Positions 10,252 through 19,061 are shown, numbered from the stretch's first letter. The stretch: 64,000 bases of DNA from Thermoanaerobacterium aotearoense (GCF_009905255.1 NZ_CP047602.1:1909501-1973500); one strand, 5' to 3'. Numbers and translations: made by a program. The notes: a model not told the origin generated them from the sequence alone.

Positions 10252-11535
10252 TTATGCAGCATTCCTAATCTCTGGTCTTTTTATGTCTCTTAACATCTTA
10301 TTTCCGTTGTATTTTACTCCTTTTTTCAGTATGACAAAAAATACTCTAATTAGCTTGCAGCATAAAACTATCATGGACTGTTTCTTTTTTAGCGGGTTTT
10401 CTTTTCTTGTGGTGTAGTATTTGTGCAATTCCTGAAATTCTTTATTGTTTGCAAGTATGGGCATCATCATTTTGTATAAAGTACTTCTTAGCCGCCTTCT
10501 TCCTCTTTTGCTTATGGTGGTTTGCCCTTTATGCTGCCCTGAACTATTCTCAACCAGATTGTAACCCGCAAGCTTCTGGATTTGTTTTGGATGCTCATAT
10601 CTTGTTATATCGCTAACTTCAGCAATAAATGTTGCTGCTGTTATTACTCCTACACCTTTTATACCTAGCATTTCACTAGCATCAGATACTTGCATAAAAA
10701 GCTCTTCTATTTTGCTTTCTATTTCTTTAAACTGCTTTACTAGCATTTCGTACTGTTCAAGTATAATTTTTATCTCTATCTCTGCCATCTCAATGCCATC
10801 TCTTTTACCCACACTTCGACTGGCAGCTTCTATAAGCTTTAAAGCCCTCTTTATACCTACAGCACGGTTAACTTCCTTCTTCCAGGCTGCAAGTATTTCT
10901 TTGGCTCCAATACCTAATATCTTTGCAGGCGTTGGAAATTCTTTCAATGTTATCAGTGCCGCTTTCCCTTCCCAATCTGCAAAAACTTTATTAAACTCAG
11001 GAAAGTATATATCAAGCCATCTTGCAACCCGGTTCTTTATCTTATTTAAGTCTTTTGTAAGCATTTCCCTTATGTCCACTGCAATTCTAAGCTCGCTGTA
11101 TATACCCTCAGGTATATTAGGTTCAACATATCTTCCATCTTTAACTAGCATTGCAATTGTCTTAGGGTCTTTTCTGTCATTTTTAGTTGGCGAGTTATCA
11201 TCAAATTCCTTACTTCTTTTTACGTGGAATGGATTTACCAGCACCACCTTATGGTTCTTATCTTTAAGAAACTGTGCAAAGCAGAGCCAATAATGGCCTG
11301 TTGGTTCCATGCCAACCATTAAATGCTCTTTGTTGCTTTTATTCATAATCTCTGCAGCCCATTTAAAGAATCTTTCCATTCCATCAATGTCATTGCTAAA
11401 TTCAATACGCTTACCGTATTCTATTCCTCTAAAATCAAAAGCTCTAGCGTGATGTGTCTCTTTAGCAATGTCTACACCTACAATTAATGTCTTTTCTGTT
11501 ATTTGCAATATCTTTAAATTTTGGTTATACTTCAT
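10252..11535 (-). CDS. IS110-family transposase (DEDD/serine recombinase)
   Basis: 427-aa recombinase that moves the element without transposon-like hairpin chemistry. The N-terminal RuvC-like domain shows the DEDD set: Asp22 (GVDIAKETHHA), Glu77 (VGMEPTGHYW), Asp120 and Asp123 (NDRKDPKTIAML). A helical middle (about 150-290) leads to the Transposase_20 domain with GIKGVGVITA (291-300), and the serine motif NSSGQHKGQTTISKRGRR supplies the likely nucleophile at Ser331/332. The length is full for the family and no stop or frameshift is seen, so it is probably active. The start has AAGGAGG eight bases upstream, and that site can pair with an upstream anti-SD repeat. Confidence 0.95.
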   Translation of the reverse strand: MKYNQNLKILQITEKTLIVGVDIAKETHHARAFDFRGIEYGKRIEFSNDIDGMERFFKWAAEIMNKSNKEHLMVGMEPTGHYWLCFAQFLKDKNHKVVLVNPFHVKRSKEFDDNSPTKNDRKDPKTIAMLVKDGRYVEPNIPEGIYSELRIAVDIREMLTKDLNKIKNRVARWLDIYFPEFNKVFADWEGKAALITLKEFPTPAKILGIGAKEILAAWKKEVNRAVGIKRALKLIEAASRSVGKRDGIEMAEIEIKIILEQYEMLVKQFKEIESKIEELFMQVSDASEMLGIKGVGVITAATFIAEVSDITRYEHPKQIQKLAGYNLVENSSGQHKGQTTISKRGRRRLRSTLYKMMMPILANNKEFQELHKYYTTRKENPLKKKQSMIVLCCKLIRVFFVILKKGVKYNGNKMLRDIKRPEIRNAA

Positions 11536-11540
11536 ATTAG

Positions 11541-11607
11541 GTACCTCCTTGTTATTTGAGAGTCGTGTTCATGAACAATCGACATCTTGTATTTTATCAG
11601 GAGGTAC
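11541..11607 (-). promoter_or_regulatory. Hairpin that can mask the transposase ribosome binding site
   Basis: GTACCTCC (11541-11548) and GGAGGTAC (11600-11607) are an 8-bp perfect inverted repeat. In the leftward transcript the upstream arm can pair with the AAGGAGGTAC that serves as the transposase ribosome binding site. A 12-bp palindrome TGTTCATGAACA (11566-11577) extended by GTCG/CGAC lies inside the loop. Read-through mRNA from outside would fold this way and translate poorly. Confidence 0.55.
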
Positions 11608-11643
11608 TTTTTATTTCAAATCTTATATTTTTTTATTACAGGA

Positions 11644-11653
11644 ATGCTCCCAT
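11644..11653. repeat. 10-bp direct repeat, right copy (possible IS boundary)
   Basis: ATGCTCCCAT, identical to 9990-9999; it sits between the transposase 5' region and the promoter region of the amylopullulanase. Confidence 0.4.
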
Positions 11654-11788
11654 TATTTTTTGAATTGAAACAAATTTAAATTAACGTATTGTCCTACAAT
11701 TGACCTCCTTTCAAAATCGTTTATTTACTGAAATTAGAACAAAATAGTTTGAGATTGCTGTAACGAAATGAATGTGCAAAAAATTTGC

Positions 11789-11841
11789 GCAACCGGTTTT
11801 CCTTTGAGTAATATTATATTATCTTTACTAAAGAATGTCAA
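11789..11841 (-). promoter_or_regulatory. Amylopullulanase promoter and LacI-type operator, stranded upstream of the IS
   Basis: Minus-strand TTGACA (11836-11841) and TATAAT (11813-11818) are 17 bases apart, a perfect sigma-A consensus. GCAACCGGTT (11789-11798 on the plus strand, in the context GCGCAACCGGTTTTCC) lies just downstream over the predicted start, as at the importer promoter. The only genes downstream on this strand are the transposase and the amylopullulanase. The latter begins about 2.07 kb away, so the promoter appears to have belonged to it before the insertion. Confidence 0.75.
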
Positions 11842-11961
11842 TAATGTCAATCAAATTTTAATGCGTGAAGTATTTAATAATTTTCAAACTCTATTCATAC
11901 CCTTTTTATAAGAATAAATTTATTATCATTTTTATTGTTAAAAAAAAGGACCTTGAATAAA

Positions 11962-12933
11962 TCACTCAAGTAGTCCCATTAGTATCTCTGCAAGCTTTTG
12001 CTCATCATGTCTTATATAATTGTTTCTTATTGCTAACACATCTTTTTCGATGACTTTTATTCCCTTTTGCTTAAAGCTTTCTACATCATAACTTACAGGT
12101 TGCGACATGTCTTCTTTATATCTATCTTTGTACTCATAAGGAATTTCACCATTATTTACGATGACATAGTCAAGAGATTTTAACCCATGCAGAAAAAGCG
12201 CATCAACGTGTGCATTGGCATCGTAGCCAATTGTCTCACCAGGCTGTGTCATTATATTGCACACATATACCTTAATTGCTTTTGAATCTTCTATTGCTTC
12301 ACACACATCATTGACTAATAGATTTGGTATTATACTGGTGTATAAACTCCCAGGGCCTAATATAATTTCATCAGCATCCATGATATCTGTTAAGGCTTCT
12401 TTTACTGGTTTTGCATCTTTCGGCTCCAAAAATATTCTTTCTATCGGGCTTTTTTCTTTCATTTGAAGTTTCGGTATTAAAGACTCTCCATCTATGACTA
12501 TACCGTTTTTTAACTTAGCTTTTAGTTTGACATCATCCAATGTGACAGGCAAAACCTTTCCTGACACAGCTAAAACTTCACTCATTTTCTTTACAGCTTC
12601 TTCAAAACTATTTGATATGCCATTCATAGCAGCTAAAAAAAGATTTCCAAAGCTTTGCCCTTTAAGCATACCATCAGTAAACCTGTATTGTAAAAGCTTT
12701 TCCATTGTAGGTTCAGTATTTGCTAACGCCAGTATACAGTTTCTTATATCACCAGGCGGCAACATGCCTAAATCCTCTCTTAATACACCAGAACCTCCTC
12801 CATCATCTGCAACTGTTACGATTGCAGTAATGTTATGGGTGTACTTCTTAAGTCCTCTAAGCATTGTTGATAATCCTGTACCACCACCAATAACCACGAC
12901 TTTTGGTCCATTTAAGTAAGCAAAATTCTTCAT
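11962..12933 (-). CDS. yvcK: YvcK-family gluconeogenesis factor
   Basis: 323-aa UDP-sugar-binding regulator of central carbon use and cell-wall synthesis. The N-terminal GGGTGLSTMLRGLK loop, the VADDGGGSG motif and PPGDIRNC are diagnostic of the YvcK/CofD-like fold. The frame is open to 12960, but AAAGGGG about eight bases before the ATG at 12933 gives the start MKNFAYLNG. It follows rapZ by 44 bases in the conserved murB-PHP-rapZ-yvcK order. whiA, usually next, is not here; the next sequence is the amylopullulanase promoter. Confidence 0.94.
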   Translation of the reverse strand: MKNFAYLNGPKVVVIGGGTGLSTMLRGLKKYTHNITAIVTVADDGGGSGVLREDLGMLPPGDIRNCILALANTEPTMEKLLQYRFTDGMLKGQSFGNLFLAAMNGISNSFEEAVKKMSEVLAVSGKVLPVTLDDVKLKAKLKNGIVIDGESLIPKLQMKEKSPIERIFLEPKDAKPVKEALTDIMDADEIILGPGSLYTSIIPNLLVNDVCEAIEDSKAIKVYVCNIMTQPGETIGYDANAHVDALFLHGLKSLDYVIVNNGEIPYEYKDRYKEDMSQPVSYDVESFKQKGIKVIEKDVLAIRNNYIRHDEQKLAEILMGLLE

Positions 12934-12977
12934 ACAAGCAACCCCTTTGCAATAAGTCATATAAAGGAAAATATCGG

Positions 12978-13832
12978 TTATTCTTCTCTAATATCCCTAT
13001 GATTTATTATAGCTGTGTAATCCCTTTTTCTAAGCAGATCGTACAGTGCATTTGCAATAGTCACAGATCTATGCTTACCGCCTGTGCACCCAACAGCTAT
13101 TACAAGCTGTGATTTGCCTTCCCTTATATAAAATGGCAGTAAAAACTCTATCATGTCTTCCAACTTATTTAAAAATTGTTTTGCTTCTTCCCACTTCATG
13201 ACATAATCCATTACTTTTTTATCATTTCCTGTAAGTGGTCTAAGTTCATCTATATAATAAGGATTCGGCAAAAACCTCACATCGAATACAAGATCGGCAT
13301 CAAGTGGTATACCGTATTTAAATCCAAATGACATTACATTTACGATTAAACCTTTGAATTTTCTTCCTTCGATGAAAATATTGTACAATTCCTGTTTAAG
13401 CTGAGCTGCAGTTAAATTCGTCGTGTCAATGATGCTGTTTGCCATTTTTCTTATTTCCGCAAGTTTTTGCCTTTCGTCTTTTATTCCGTTTATTATTGAT
13501 CCGCCATCTGTAAGTGGATGTCGTCTCCTTGTTTCCTTAAATCTCTTTATCAAAGCTTCATCTGAAGCCTCCAAAAAGATTATTTCATAATCGTACTTAT
13601 TTTTCTTTAAATAGTCTATAGCAGAAAAAATATCTTTAAATAGTTGTCCACCTCTAAGATCCATACCGAGCGCCACTTTATCTATGTCTTTAGAACCATA
13701 AAAGAGATCAGCCAACTTCGGTATCAATGCTGGAGGAAAATTGTCAATGCAAAAGAATCCGATGTCCTCCATAGATTTCAATGCTTGGCTTTTCCCGGCG
13801 CCCGAAAGACCGGTAATTATCACAAATCTCAT
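12978..13832 (-). CDS. rapZ: RapZ/YvcJ nucleotide-binding protein
   Basis: 284-aa P-loop ATP/GTP-binding protein. In other bacteria this family acts as an RNase adapter or links competence and envelope metabolism. Walker A is GLSGAGKSQ near the start, and the C-terminal domain ends with GCTGGKHRSV and the NHRDI motif. Start chosen at the ATG at 13832 with AAGGAG eight bases upstream, rather than the upstream GTG. It is five bases downstream of the PHP gene. Confidence 0.95.
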   Translation of the reverse strand: MRFVIITGLSGAGKSQALKSMEDIGFFCIDNFPPALIPKLADLFYGSKDIDKVALGMDLRGGQLFKDIFSAIDYLKKNKYDYEIIFLEASDEALIKRFKETRRRHPLTDGGSIINGIKDERQKLAEIRKMANSIIDTTNLTAAQLKQELYNIFIEGRKFKGLIVNVMSFGFKYGIPLDADLVFDVRFLPNPYYIDELRPLTGNDKKVMDYVMKWEEAKQFLNKLEDMIEFLLPFYIREGKSQLVIAVGCTGGKHRSVTIANALYDLLRKRDYTAIINHRDIREE

Positions 13833-13837
13833 TTGTA

Positions 13838-14572
13838 TCACTCCTTAGCATTTATTATATCATTTGTTGTAAGTCCTGCTTTTTTCGCAATTTCGATTCC
13901 TCTCGCAAAATCGCCAACTCTCGATGGTGTATGTGCATCGCTGTCAATTACGAATTTTGCACCAACAGATTTTGCTATTTTTACGTATTCTACAGTCATG
14001 TATCCGTGGCTTGAGTTTATCTCAAGAGCCGTTCCTCTTGCTTTAGCCGCCAAAGCAAGTCTTTTAGTATCTATATCGACTTTTGCTCCAGGATGTGTAA
14101 TTATATTTATATCGTATTTATTTATGGCTTTTATCATCGCATCTGTGTTCTGTTCTCTAACGACTGGTTTTAAAGATATAAAATATTTGCTGGCTGCATT
14201 TTTCCCAAACAAATTGACAAGGTTATAGAAATCAAATGGCGAAACACCTGTGTGATAACCCATAAGCAGTATATCTATATATTTTAAAAGCTCATCATCG
14301 ACATCAATATCACCATTTAAACTTATAAGATTTGCTTCTACTCCCATTAAAACCTTTATATCAGGAAATTTATCGTTCACTCTATCTATTTCGTCTCTTA
14401 TTTTCCTGTAATTGCGACTTCTTATGCCAAAAAATATATGCCTCGGTCCATGATCAGTGATAGCAATTTCTTTAAGTCCTTTTTGTATCGCAGCTTTTAC
14501 ATTGTCTTCGATTGTACCTTTTCCATGGCTAAATACAGTGTGTGTGTGATAATCAGCAAAAATTTCCATCAT
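13838..14572 (-). CDS. PHP-domain phosphoesterase
   Basis: 244-aa PHP-family hydrolase. The first metal-binding motif DYHTHTVFSHGKGT and later ITDHGP, MGYHTG, ITHPG, EINSS and DSDAH provide the histidine/aspartate ligands of the trinuclear metal site. The substrate is unknown; histidinol-phosphatase-like and DNA-polymerase-associated PHP proteins share the fold. It overlaps the end of the murB frame region only by spacing: the ATG at 14572 with AAAGG upstream starts just after the murB stop. This PHP gene is a regular member of the murB-rapZ-yvcK block in clostridia. Confidence 0.88.
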   Translation of the reverse strand: MMEIFADYHTHTVFSHGKGTIEDNVKAAIQKGLKEIAITDHGPRHIFFGIRSRNYRKIRDEIDRVNDKFPDIKVLMGVEANLISLNGDIDVDDELLKYIDILLMGYHTGVSPFDFYNLVNLFGKNAASKYFISLKPVVREQNTDAMIKAINKYDINIITHPGAKVDIDTKRLALAAKARGTALEINSSHGYMTVEYVKIAKSVGAKFVIDSDAHTPSRVGDFARGIEIAKKAGLTTNDIINAKE

Positions 14573-14576
14573 CGAA

Positions 14577-15482
14577 TTACCTTTCACCAATTATTTTTAC
14601 TTCCGTCTCCAGATCTACGCCAAATTTATCTTTGACTGTTCTCTTTATATGTGCGATTAGATTTAAAACGTCGTCTGCAGTCGCATTGCCTCTATTTATT
14701 ATAAAACCACAATGTTTTTCAGACACTTGTGCACCACCGATTGCATACCCTTGAAGTCCAGCATCCTGAATCAATTTCCCTGCATAAAATCCTTCTGGCC
14801 TTTTAAATACACTTCCAGCGCTTGGATATTCCAATGGTTGCTTCATTTTCCTTAATCCATTCAATTCATCCATTTTTGCCTTTATATCCTTATAATTCCC
14901 TTTTTTTAAGTGAATCCACGCTCTTATTGCAATCAGATTATCTGACTGTATTAAACTGCTTCTATATCCAAACCTCATATTGCCATTTTTCACTTCATAT
15001 ATAGAACCATCTTTATCGATAACCTCTACTTTTTCAACTACATCTTTTATTTCAGGGCCGTAAGCACCAGCATTCATAGTTATAGCACCACCTAATGTGC
15101 CTGGTATCCCGCTGGCAAATTCAAAGCCTGTAAGCTCATTGTCAAGAGCAGTATTGGCAATTACTGAAAGCAATGCACCAGCCTCCGACACAATTATCTC
15201 ACCGTCTACAGAAATTTTCCTAATAGCAGTCAGTTTTACCACCACGCCCCTTATTCCCTTATCTGAGACTATGATATTTGTTCCGTTGCCAAGTATAAAA
15301 TAAGGAATATTTTCAGCTTTTATTAAGCCCATAACTTTTATCAGTTCATCCACGCTTTGAGGTATAATCAGTACGTCCGCCGGACCACCAATCCTAAAAG
15401 ATGTATGCCTTGACATAGGTTCATTTATATATATATTCTCATCCGAAACCACTTTCCTTAATGTTTCTACAATCTTTTCCAA
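14577..15482 (-). CDS. murB: UDP-N-acetylenolpyruvoylglucosamine reductase
   Basis: 301-aa FAD enzyme completing UDP-MurNAc synthesis for peptidoglycan. FAD-binding features are RIGGPADVLIIP and LGNGTNIIVSD, then ASGIPGTLGGAITMNAGAYG. The catalytic serine motif PSAGSVFKRPEG and the C-terminal GGAQVSEKHCGFIIN mark a type II MurB. It starts with TTG at 15482, preceded by GGGAG; no better ATG exists without losing the FAD domain. It is the first gene of the murB-PHP-rapZ-yvcK block. Confidence 0.95.
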   Translation of the reverse strand: MEKIVETLRKVVSDENIYINEPMSRHTSFRIGGPADVLIIPQSVDELIKVMGLIKAENIPYFILGNGTNIIVSDKGIRGVVVKLTAIRKISVDGEIIVSEAGALLSVIANTALDNELTGFEFASGIPGTLGGAITMNAGAYGPEIKDVVEKVEVIDKDGSIYEVKNGNMRFGYRSSLIQSDNLIAIRAWIHLKKGNYKDIKAKMDELNGLRKMKQPLEYPSAGSVFKRPEGFYAGKLIQDAGLQGYAIGGAQVSEKHCGFIINRGNATADDVLNLIAHIKRTVKDKFGVDLETEVKIIGER

Positions 15483-15610
15483 TATATCAACTCCCTACAT
15501 GTATTTACAGGAAACCTTCATTCAGTAATATTTTATCAACTATTATCATGTTTAATTCCATTTTGTTTTCCATTTAAGAGTATAACACTTTTTTTAAACA
15601 TAAAAAAGAC

Positions 15611-15637
15611 AAAAAAATAGAAGGCCTGTAAGCCTTC
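15611..15637 (-). terminator. Intrinsic terminator of the copper operon
   Basis: GAAGGC (15620-15625) pairs with GCCTTC (15632-15637). On the minus strand the hairpin is followed by TATTTTTTTGTCTTTTTT. It starts right at the stop codon of the small zinc-ribbon gene. Confidence 0.8.
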
Positions 15638-15638
15638 A

Positions 15639-15809
15639 TCAAACATTGTAACATACTTTAAATCTTTTACTAATGCAGCCCTCAGAGTCATAAACACTAA
15701 CAACAGCCGTACATTTCTTAATCTTAATCTCACAATTGCAATCCCTACAAAAATATAGGTTATTGCCTATCTTGCCCACATTAGTGCTTTTGCAATTTGG
15801 GCATTCCAT
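15639..15809 (-). CDS. Small zinc-ribbon protein downstream of copA
   Basis: A 56-aa protein starting MECPNCKSTNVGKIG with a CxxC-x17-CxxC zinc ribbon (Cys3, Cys6 and Cys21, Cys24) and further cysteines at 26, 33, 45 and 53. GAGGTG lies six bases before the ATG, and the gene ends at a strong terminator. The start is 14 bases after the copA stop, so it is almost certainly translated from the copper mRNA. I do not recognise the family. Its C-terminal cysteines could bind copper or zinc, or it could be a transposase-type zinc ribbon relic, but the operon position favours a metal role. Confidence 0.75.
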   Translation of the reverse strand: MECPNCKSTNVGKIGNNLYFCRDCNCEIKIKKCTAVVSVYDSEGCISKRFKVCYNV

Positions 15810-15822
15810 ATAACTCACCTCA

Positions 15823-18219
15823 CTAATTAGCTGATCTGAACCTCCTCAGCCTTAAGGCGTTTGATACAACTGATACTGAGCTAAATGCCATTGCACCCCC
15901 TGCAATAGCTGGATTCAAAAGACCTGCTGCAGCAAATGGTATTCCTATCGTGTTGTAAATAAAAGCCCAAAACAGATTCTGGTAGATATTTCTCATAGTA
16001 GCTCTGCTTAATTTTATGGCTGTCACCAAACTCATGAGACTGCCACTTATAAGTGTAATGTCTGATGTTTCTATAGCCACGTCTGTCCCTGTGCCTATAG
16101 CAATACCTAAATCTGACTGTGCTAATGCTGGAGCGTCATTTATCCCATCTCCAACCATTGCAACTATTTTACCCTGTTTTTGTAATTTTATGACTTCTTC
16201 CGCCTTTTTTTCTGGCAAAACTTCTGCTAACACGTGTGCAATACCTACTTGCTTTGCAATGGCCTCAGCAGTTTTTGCGTTGTCACCAGTTATCATGTAT
16301 ACATCTATGTTTAAAGCTTTTAATTCTTGTATAGCCTTTGCTGAATCTTCCTTAGGCACATCCGCAACCGCTATTACACCCAAAACTTTGCCTTCAGATG
16401 ATAAAATCATAACGGTTTTGCCTTCGCTCTCAAGATCTTCTAAATAATGTTTTATGTCAGATATATCTACACTTTGCCTATCCATCAACCTTCTATTGCC
16501 AATATAATATTCTTTTTCGTTAATTATAGCACAAATACCGTAGCCTGGTATAGTCTCAAATTTGCTCGGATCTGGCAATTTTTCGCATTTTTCCTTTGAT
16601 TTATTCACAATTGCTTTACCAAGCGGATGCTCAGAATTTTTTTCAGCTATTCCAGCAATATACAGCAAATCATCCTCTTTCAATTGGCTGAACGAAATGA
16701 CATCAGTGACTACTGGTTCTCCTTTTGTAATAGTACCAGTTTTGTCTAATACAATAGCATTAATCTCTTTTGCTTTTTGCAAATATTCCCCACCTTTTAT
16801 AAGTATGCCATTTTCTGCTCCTTTGCCTGTACCTACCATAACAGAGGTTGGTGTTGCAAGGCCTAATGCACAAGGACATGCAATTACAAGCACAGATACA
16901 GCACTTATTACACCTGCATTAAGATTTCCTAAAACAAGATACCATATCAAAAATGTGATTACTGCTATTCCTATAACCACAGGTACAAAAACTCCTGACA
17001 CTTTATCGGCAATCTCTTGGATAGGCGCTTTTGAGCCCTGTGCATCCTCAACCATCTTTATTATCTGTGATAAGACAGTATCTTTCCCAACCTTAGTCGC
17101 TTTAAACTTAAATGTGCCCGTTTTATTTATTGTAGCACCTATTACTTCGTCATTGACATTTTTATCAACAGGAATAGACTCTCCTGTTATCATAGATTCA
17201 TCTATAGCAGAACTTCCTTCTACAATTACACCGTCTACAGGTATTTTTTCACCCGGCCTTACTATAACTACATCTCCGACTTTTACTTCTTCAATAGGTA
17301 TGTCTATTTCTTCTCCGTTTCTTATGACTCTTGCAGTTTTCGCCTGAAGTCCCATAAGTTTTTTTATTGCTTCAGATGTTTTGCCTTTCGCTATAGCTTC
17401 AAGCATTTTCCCCAATGTAATAAGAGTGATTACAACAGCCGACGCTTCAAAATATAAATAATTGTGTACCTCTGACATAGGCTTAGTAAAAACATTGTAC
17501 AAGCTATAGAAGTATGCAGCAGACGTGCCAAGAGCCACCAATGTATCCATGTTAGCTGACATATTTTTTAAATTATGCCAAGCACCTTTGTAATATCTAT
17601 ATCCAATAATAAATTGAACTGGCGTTGCTAAAAGTATTTGAAACCACGGAACCTCCAAAATTCCTGCAGGCAATTTAAAAACTTTTAATATCATAGCCAG
17701 AAGAAGTGGGAAAGTCAAAATCGAAGATATAATCACCATGGTTTTTGTCCTTTTTATCTCGGCATCTCTCTCATCCTTTTCATAGTCTAATGCATTATCT
17801 TTTTTTTCTTTCGCATCATAGCCGATGTCTCTTATAGCTTTTGCCATCTGTTCTACACTTATTGCGTCTGAATTATATTCTACAGATGCCTCCTCTGTAG
17901 CAAAATTAACGTTGGCTTTATATACACCGGGCAATTTATTCAAAGTCTTTTCTATTTTAGTAGCGCATGAAGCACATGACATACCAATCAATACAAGATC
18001 TGCTTTGTCCCTTACTACACCATACCCTAAATCTTCAATTTTTTTCGTCATATCATCAATATTAACTTTAGTCGGGTCGTATACAACTGTTGCCTTTTCC
18101 ACAGCCAAGTTGACATTGGCTTCATCAATTCCTTCTAAATTTTTAAGACCTTTTTCTATGTGAGCGGCACAAGATGCACAAGTCATGCCAGTAATTTTTA
18201 AAGTAGCTTTTTCAGGCAT
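15823..18219 (-). CDS. copA: Copper-exporting P1B-type ATPase
   Basis: 798-aa Cu(I) efflux pump. Two N-terminal heavy-metal domains carry GMTCASC (Cys14, Cys17) and GMSCASC (about residue 80). The membrane metal site CPC lies near residue 446 ([13 protein letters not shown]). The phosphorylation motif DKTGT begins near Asp491, followed by the SEHPLG motif and [15 protein letters not shown] nine bases before the ATG at 18219 fixes the start; the ATG at 18228 touches the ribosome binding site and is unlikely. It follows a thioredoxin-like gene in one operon under a CsoR-like operator. Confidence 0.96.
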   Translation of the reverse strand: MPEKATLKITGMTCASCAAHIEKGLKNLEGIDEANVNLAVEKATVVYDPTKVNIDDMTKKIEDLGYGVVRDKADLVLIGMSCASCATKIEKTLNKLPGVYKANVNFATEEASVEYNSDAISVEQMAKAIRDIGYDAKEKKDNALDYEKDERDAEIKRTKTMVIISSILTFPLLLAMILKVFKLPAGILEVPWFQILLATPVQFIIGYRYYKGAWHNLKNMSANMDTLVALGTSAAYFYSLYNVFTKPMSEVHNYLYFEASAVVITLITLGKMLEAIAKGKTSEAIKKLMGLQAKTARVIRNGEEIDIPIEEVKVGDVVIVRPGEKIPVDGVIVEGSSAIDESMITGESIPVDKNVNDEVIGATINKTGTFKFKATKVGKDTVLSQIIKMVEDAQGSKAPIQEIADKVSGVFVPVVIGIAVITFLIWYLVLGNLNAGVISAVSVLVIACPCALGLATPTSVMVGTGKGAENGILIKGGEYLQKAKEINAIVLDKTGTITKGEPVVTDVISFSQLKEDDLLYIAGIAEKNSEHPLGKAIVNKSKEKCEKLPDPSKFETIPGYGICAIINEKEYYIGNRRLMDRQSVDISDIKHYLEDLESEGKTVMILSSEGKVLGVIAVADVPKEDSAKAIQELKALNIDVYMITGDNAKTAEAIAKQVGIAHVLAEVLPEKKAEEVIKLQKQGKIVAMVGDGINDAPALAQSDLGIAIGTGTDVAIETSDITLISGSLMSLVTAIKLSRATMRNIYQNLFWAFIYNTIGIPFAAAGLLNPAIAGGAMAFSSVSVVSNALRLRRFRSAN

Positions 18220-18237
18220 ATAAATCATCTCCTTAAA

Positions 18238-18558
18238 TTATATTGCCAATGCCTCATCAATAGCTTTTGAAATCATTTCTTTCGGTGGCACACCGGAATT
18301 ATGTCCATTCACTTTATACACTCTGCATCCATAAAGAGGTTCATCATTCCTTCTCTCTTTTTCGATGTCTTCTCCATTGATATGAATTGACGGTGAACCT
18401 AAAAATTTATATCTATATGCGTCTTCTTCAGACTCTATCTTTACTATGTCTATATCATCTTTAATATTTTTTTCTGATAAAACCTCTTTTAACATTTTTA
18501 ATGCTGGTTCTGAGTTAGGACATCCTTCGAAATATAAAAAGCGAATATGCATTTTCAT
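18238..18558 (-). CDS. Thioredoxin-like small protein of the copper operon
   Basis: 106-aa protein of thioredoxin/glutaredoxin-like fold. It starts MKMHIRFLYFEGCPNSEPAL, with a single redox-type Cys in the GCP motif and a cis-proline-like segment LGSPSIHING. A further YGCRVYKVNG is typical of short proteins next to metal-transport genes. GAGGAG five bases before the ATG at 18558 defines the start. It is the first gene of the operon and precedes copA by 18 bases. It may deliver or reduce metal ions or thiols, but the function is not established. Confidence 0.7.
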   Translation of the reverse strand: MKMHIRFLYFEGCPNSEPALKMLKEVLSEKNIKDDIDIVKIESEEDAYRYKFLGSPSIHINGEDIEKERRNDEPLYGCRVYKVNGHNSGVPPKEMISKAIDEALAI

Positions 18559-18582
18559 CCATTCTCCTCTTTTAAACATATT

Positions 18583-18637
18583 ATACCCCTTATGGGTATT
18601 GCAATTTTATTATATAATTCCGATATGTTTATGTCAA
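18583..18637 (-). promoter_or_regulatory. Copper operon promoter with CsoR-like operator
   Basis: Minus-strand TTGACA (18632-18637) and TATAAT (18609-18614), 17 bases apart, are followed by the 17-bp palindrome ATACCCATAAGGGGTAT (18583-18599). GC-rich TACCC...GGGTA palindromes are typical CsoR operators. A 16/17 match lies at 31406-31422 before copZ. No csoR gene is in the window. Confidence 0.75.
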
Positions 18638-18729
18638 TATTATTTTAACGCTTTTTCACAAGCTTATGTATAACTACATCCTTTATGCAAATAATAATTT
18701 TTGATTAAAATCAATTGGAGGTGTTCTTT

Positions 18730-18882
18730 ATGAATGCAGAAAGCGTAGTAAAATGTGGTGTTAACACATGCACATATTGGAAAGATATGAGATGCCATGC
18801 ACAATCAATCGAAGTAAATCCAAAGACCCCGACAGCAAAGACCAGCGCAGAAACTGAATGTACCACATTCAGGTCAAGATAA
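18730..18882 (+). CDS. DUF1540-like small cysteine-rich protein
   Basis: 50-aa protein starting MNAESVVKCGVNTCTYWKDM with four cysteines (VKCGVNTCTYW, MRCHAQ, TECTTF), the pattern of DUF1540 proteins common in spore formers. These are presumed small metal-binding proteins of unknown role. GGAGGTG precedes the ATG, and a very strong hairpin terminator follows. It stands alone between the copper operon and the sigY-type operon. Confidence 0.8.
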   Translation: MNAESVVKCGVNTCTYWKDMRCHAQSIEVNPKTPTAKTSAETECTTFRSR

Positions 18883-18899
18883 AAAATAGTCTATTTTTA

Positions 18900-18950
18900 G
18901 TGTTAAAAGAAAGCGTATATACAACGCTTTCTTTTAACACTTAATTTTAT
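18900..18950 (+). terminator. Strong intrinsic terminator after the DUF1540 gene
   Basis: GTGTTAAAAGAAAGCG (18900-18915) and its exact complement (18925-18940) form a 16-bp stem with a 9-base loop, followed by TTAATTTTAT. Confidence 0.9.
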
Positions 18951-19061
18951 TAAAATTTTCCTACTTATCAGTTTATCACATTAATACACTATACCATCAA
19001 CATCGGTATTGCTTTTACTAAACGATACAACTATTTTGTTTGGGAGGCAAACAATGATTTT

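Larger units (their letters stand above)
9990..11653 (-). mobile_element. IS110-family insertion sequence (boundaries approximate)
   Basis: About 1.66 kb if bounded by the 10-bp repeats. It holds a DEDD-type transposase, roughly 260 bases of structured 3' non-coding DNA and about 115 bases of 5' non-coding DNA. No long terminal inverted repeats are visible, as is normal for the family. It lies between the amylopullulanase gene and the promoter that should drive it, in the same orientation. The left boundary could extend to about 9840. Confidence 0.75.

Noticed and set aside
11690-11704. AAAGGAGGTCAATTG as a start of a short gene upstream of the IS
   Set aside because: The TTG is followed at once by TAG; no frame follows. 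It may be a leftover leader segment.
15536-15733. 65-codon minus-strand frame between murB and copA
   Set aside because: It lies out of frame over the zinc-ribbon gene and its terminator and has no ribosome binding site; the 56-aa frame at 15639-15809 is the real gene.
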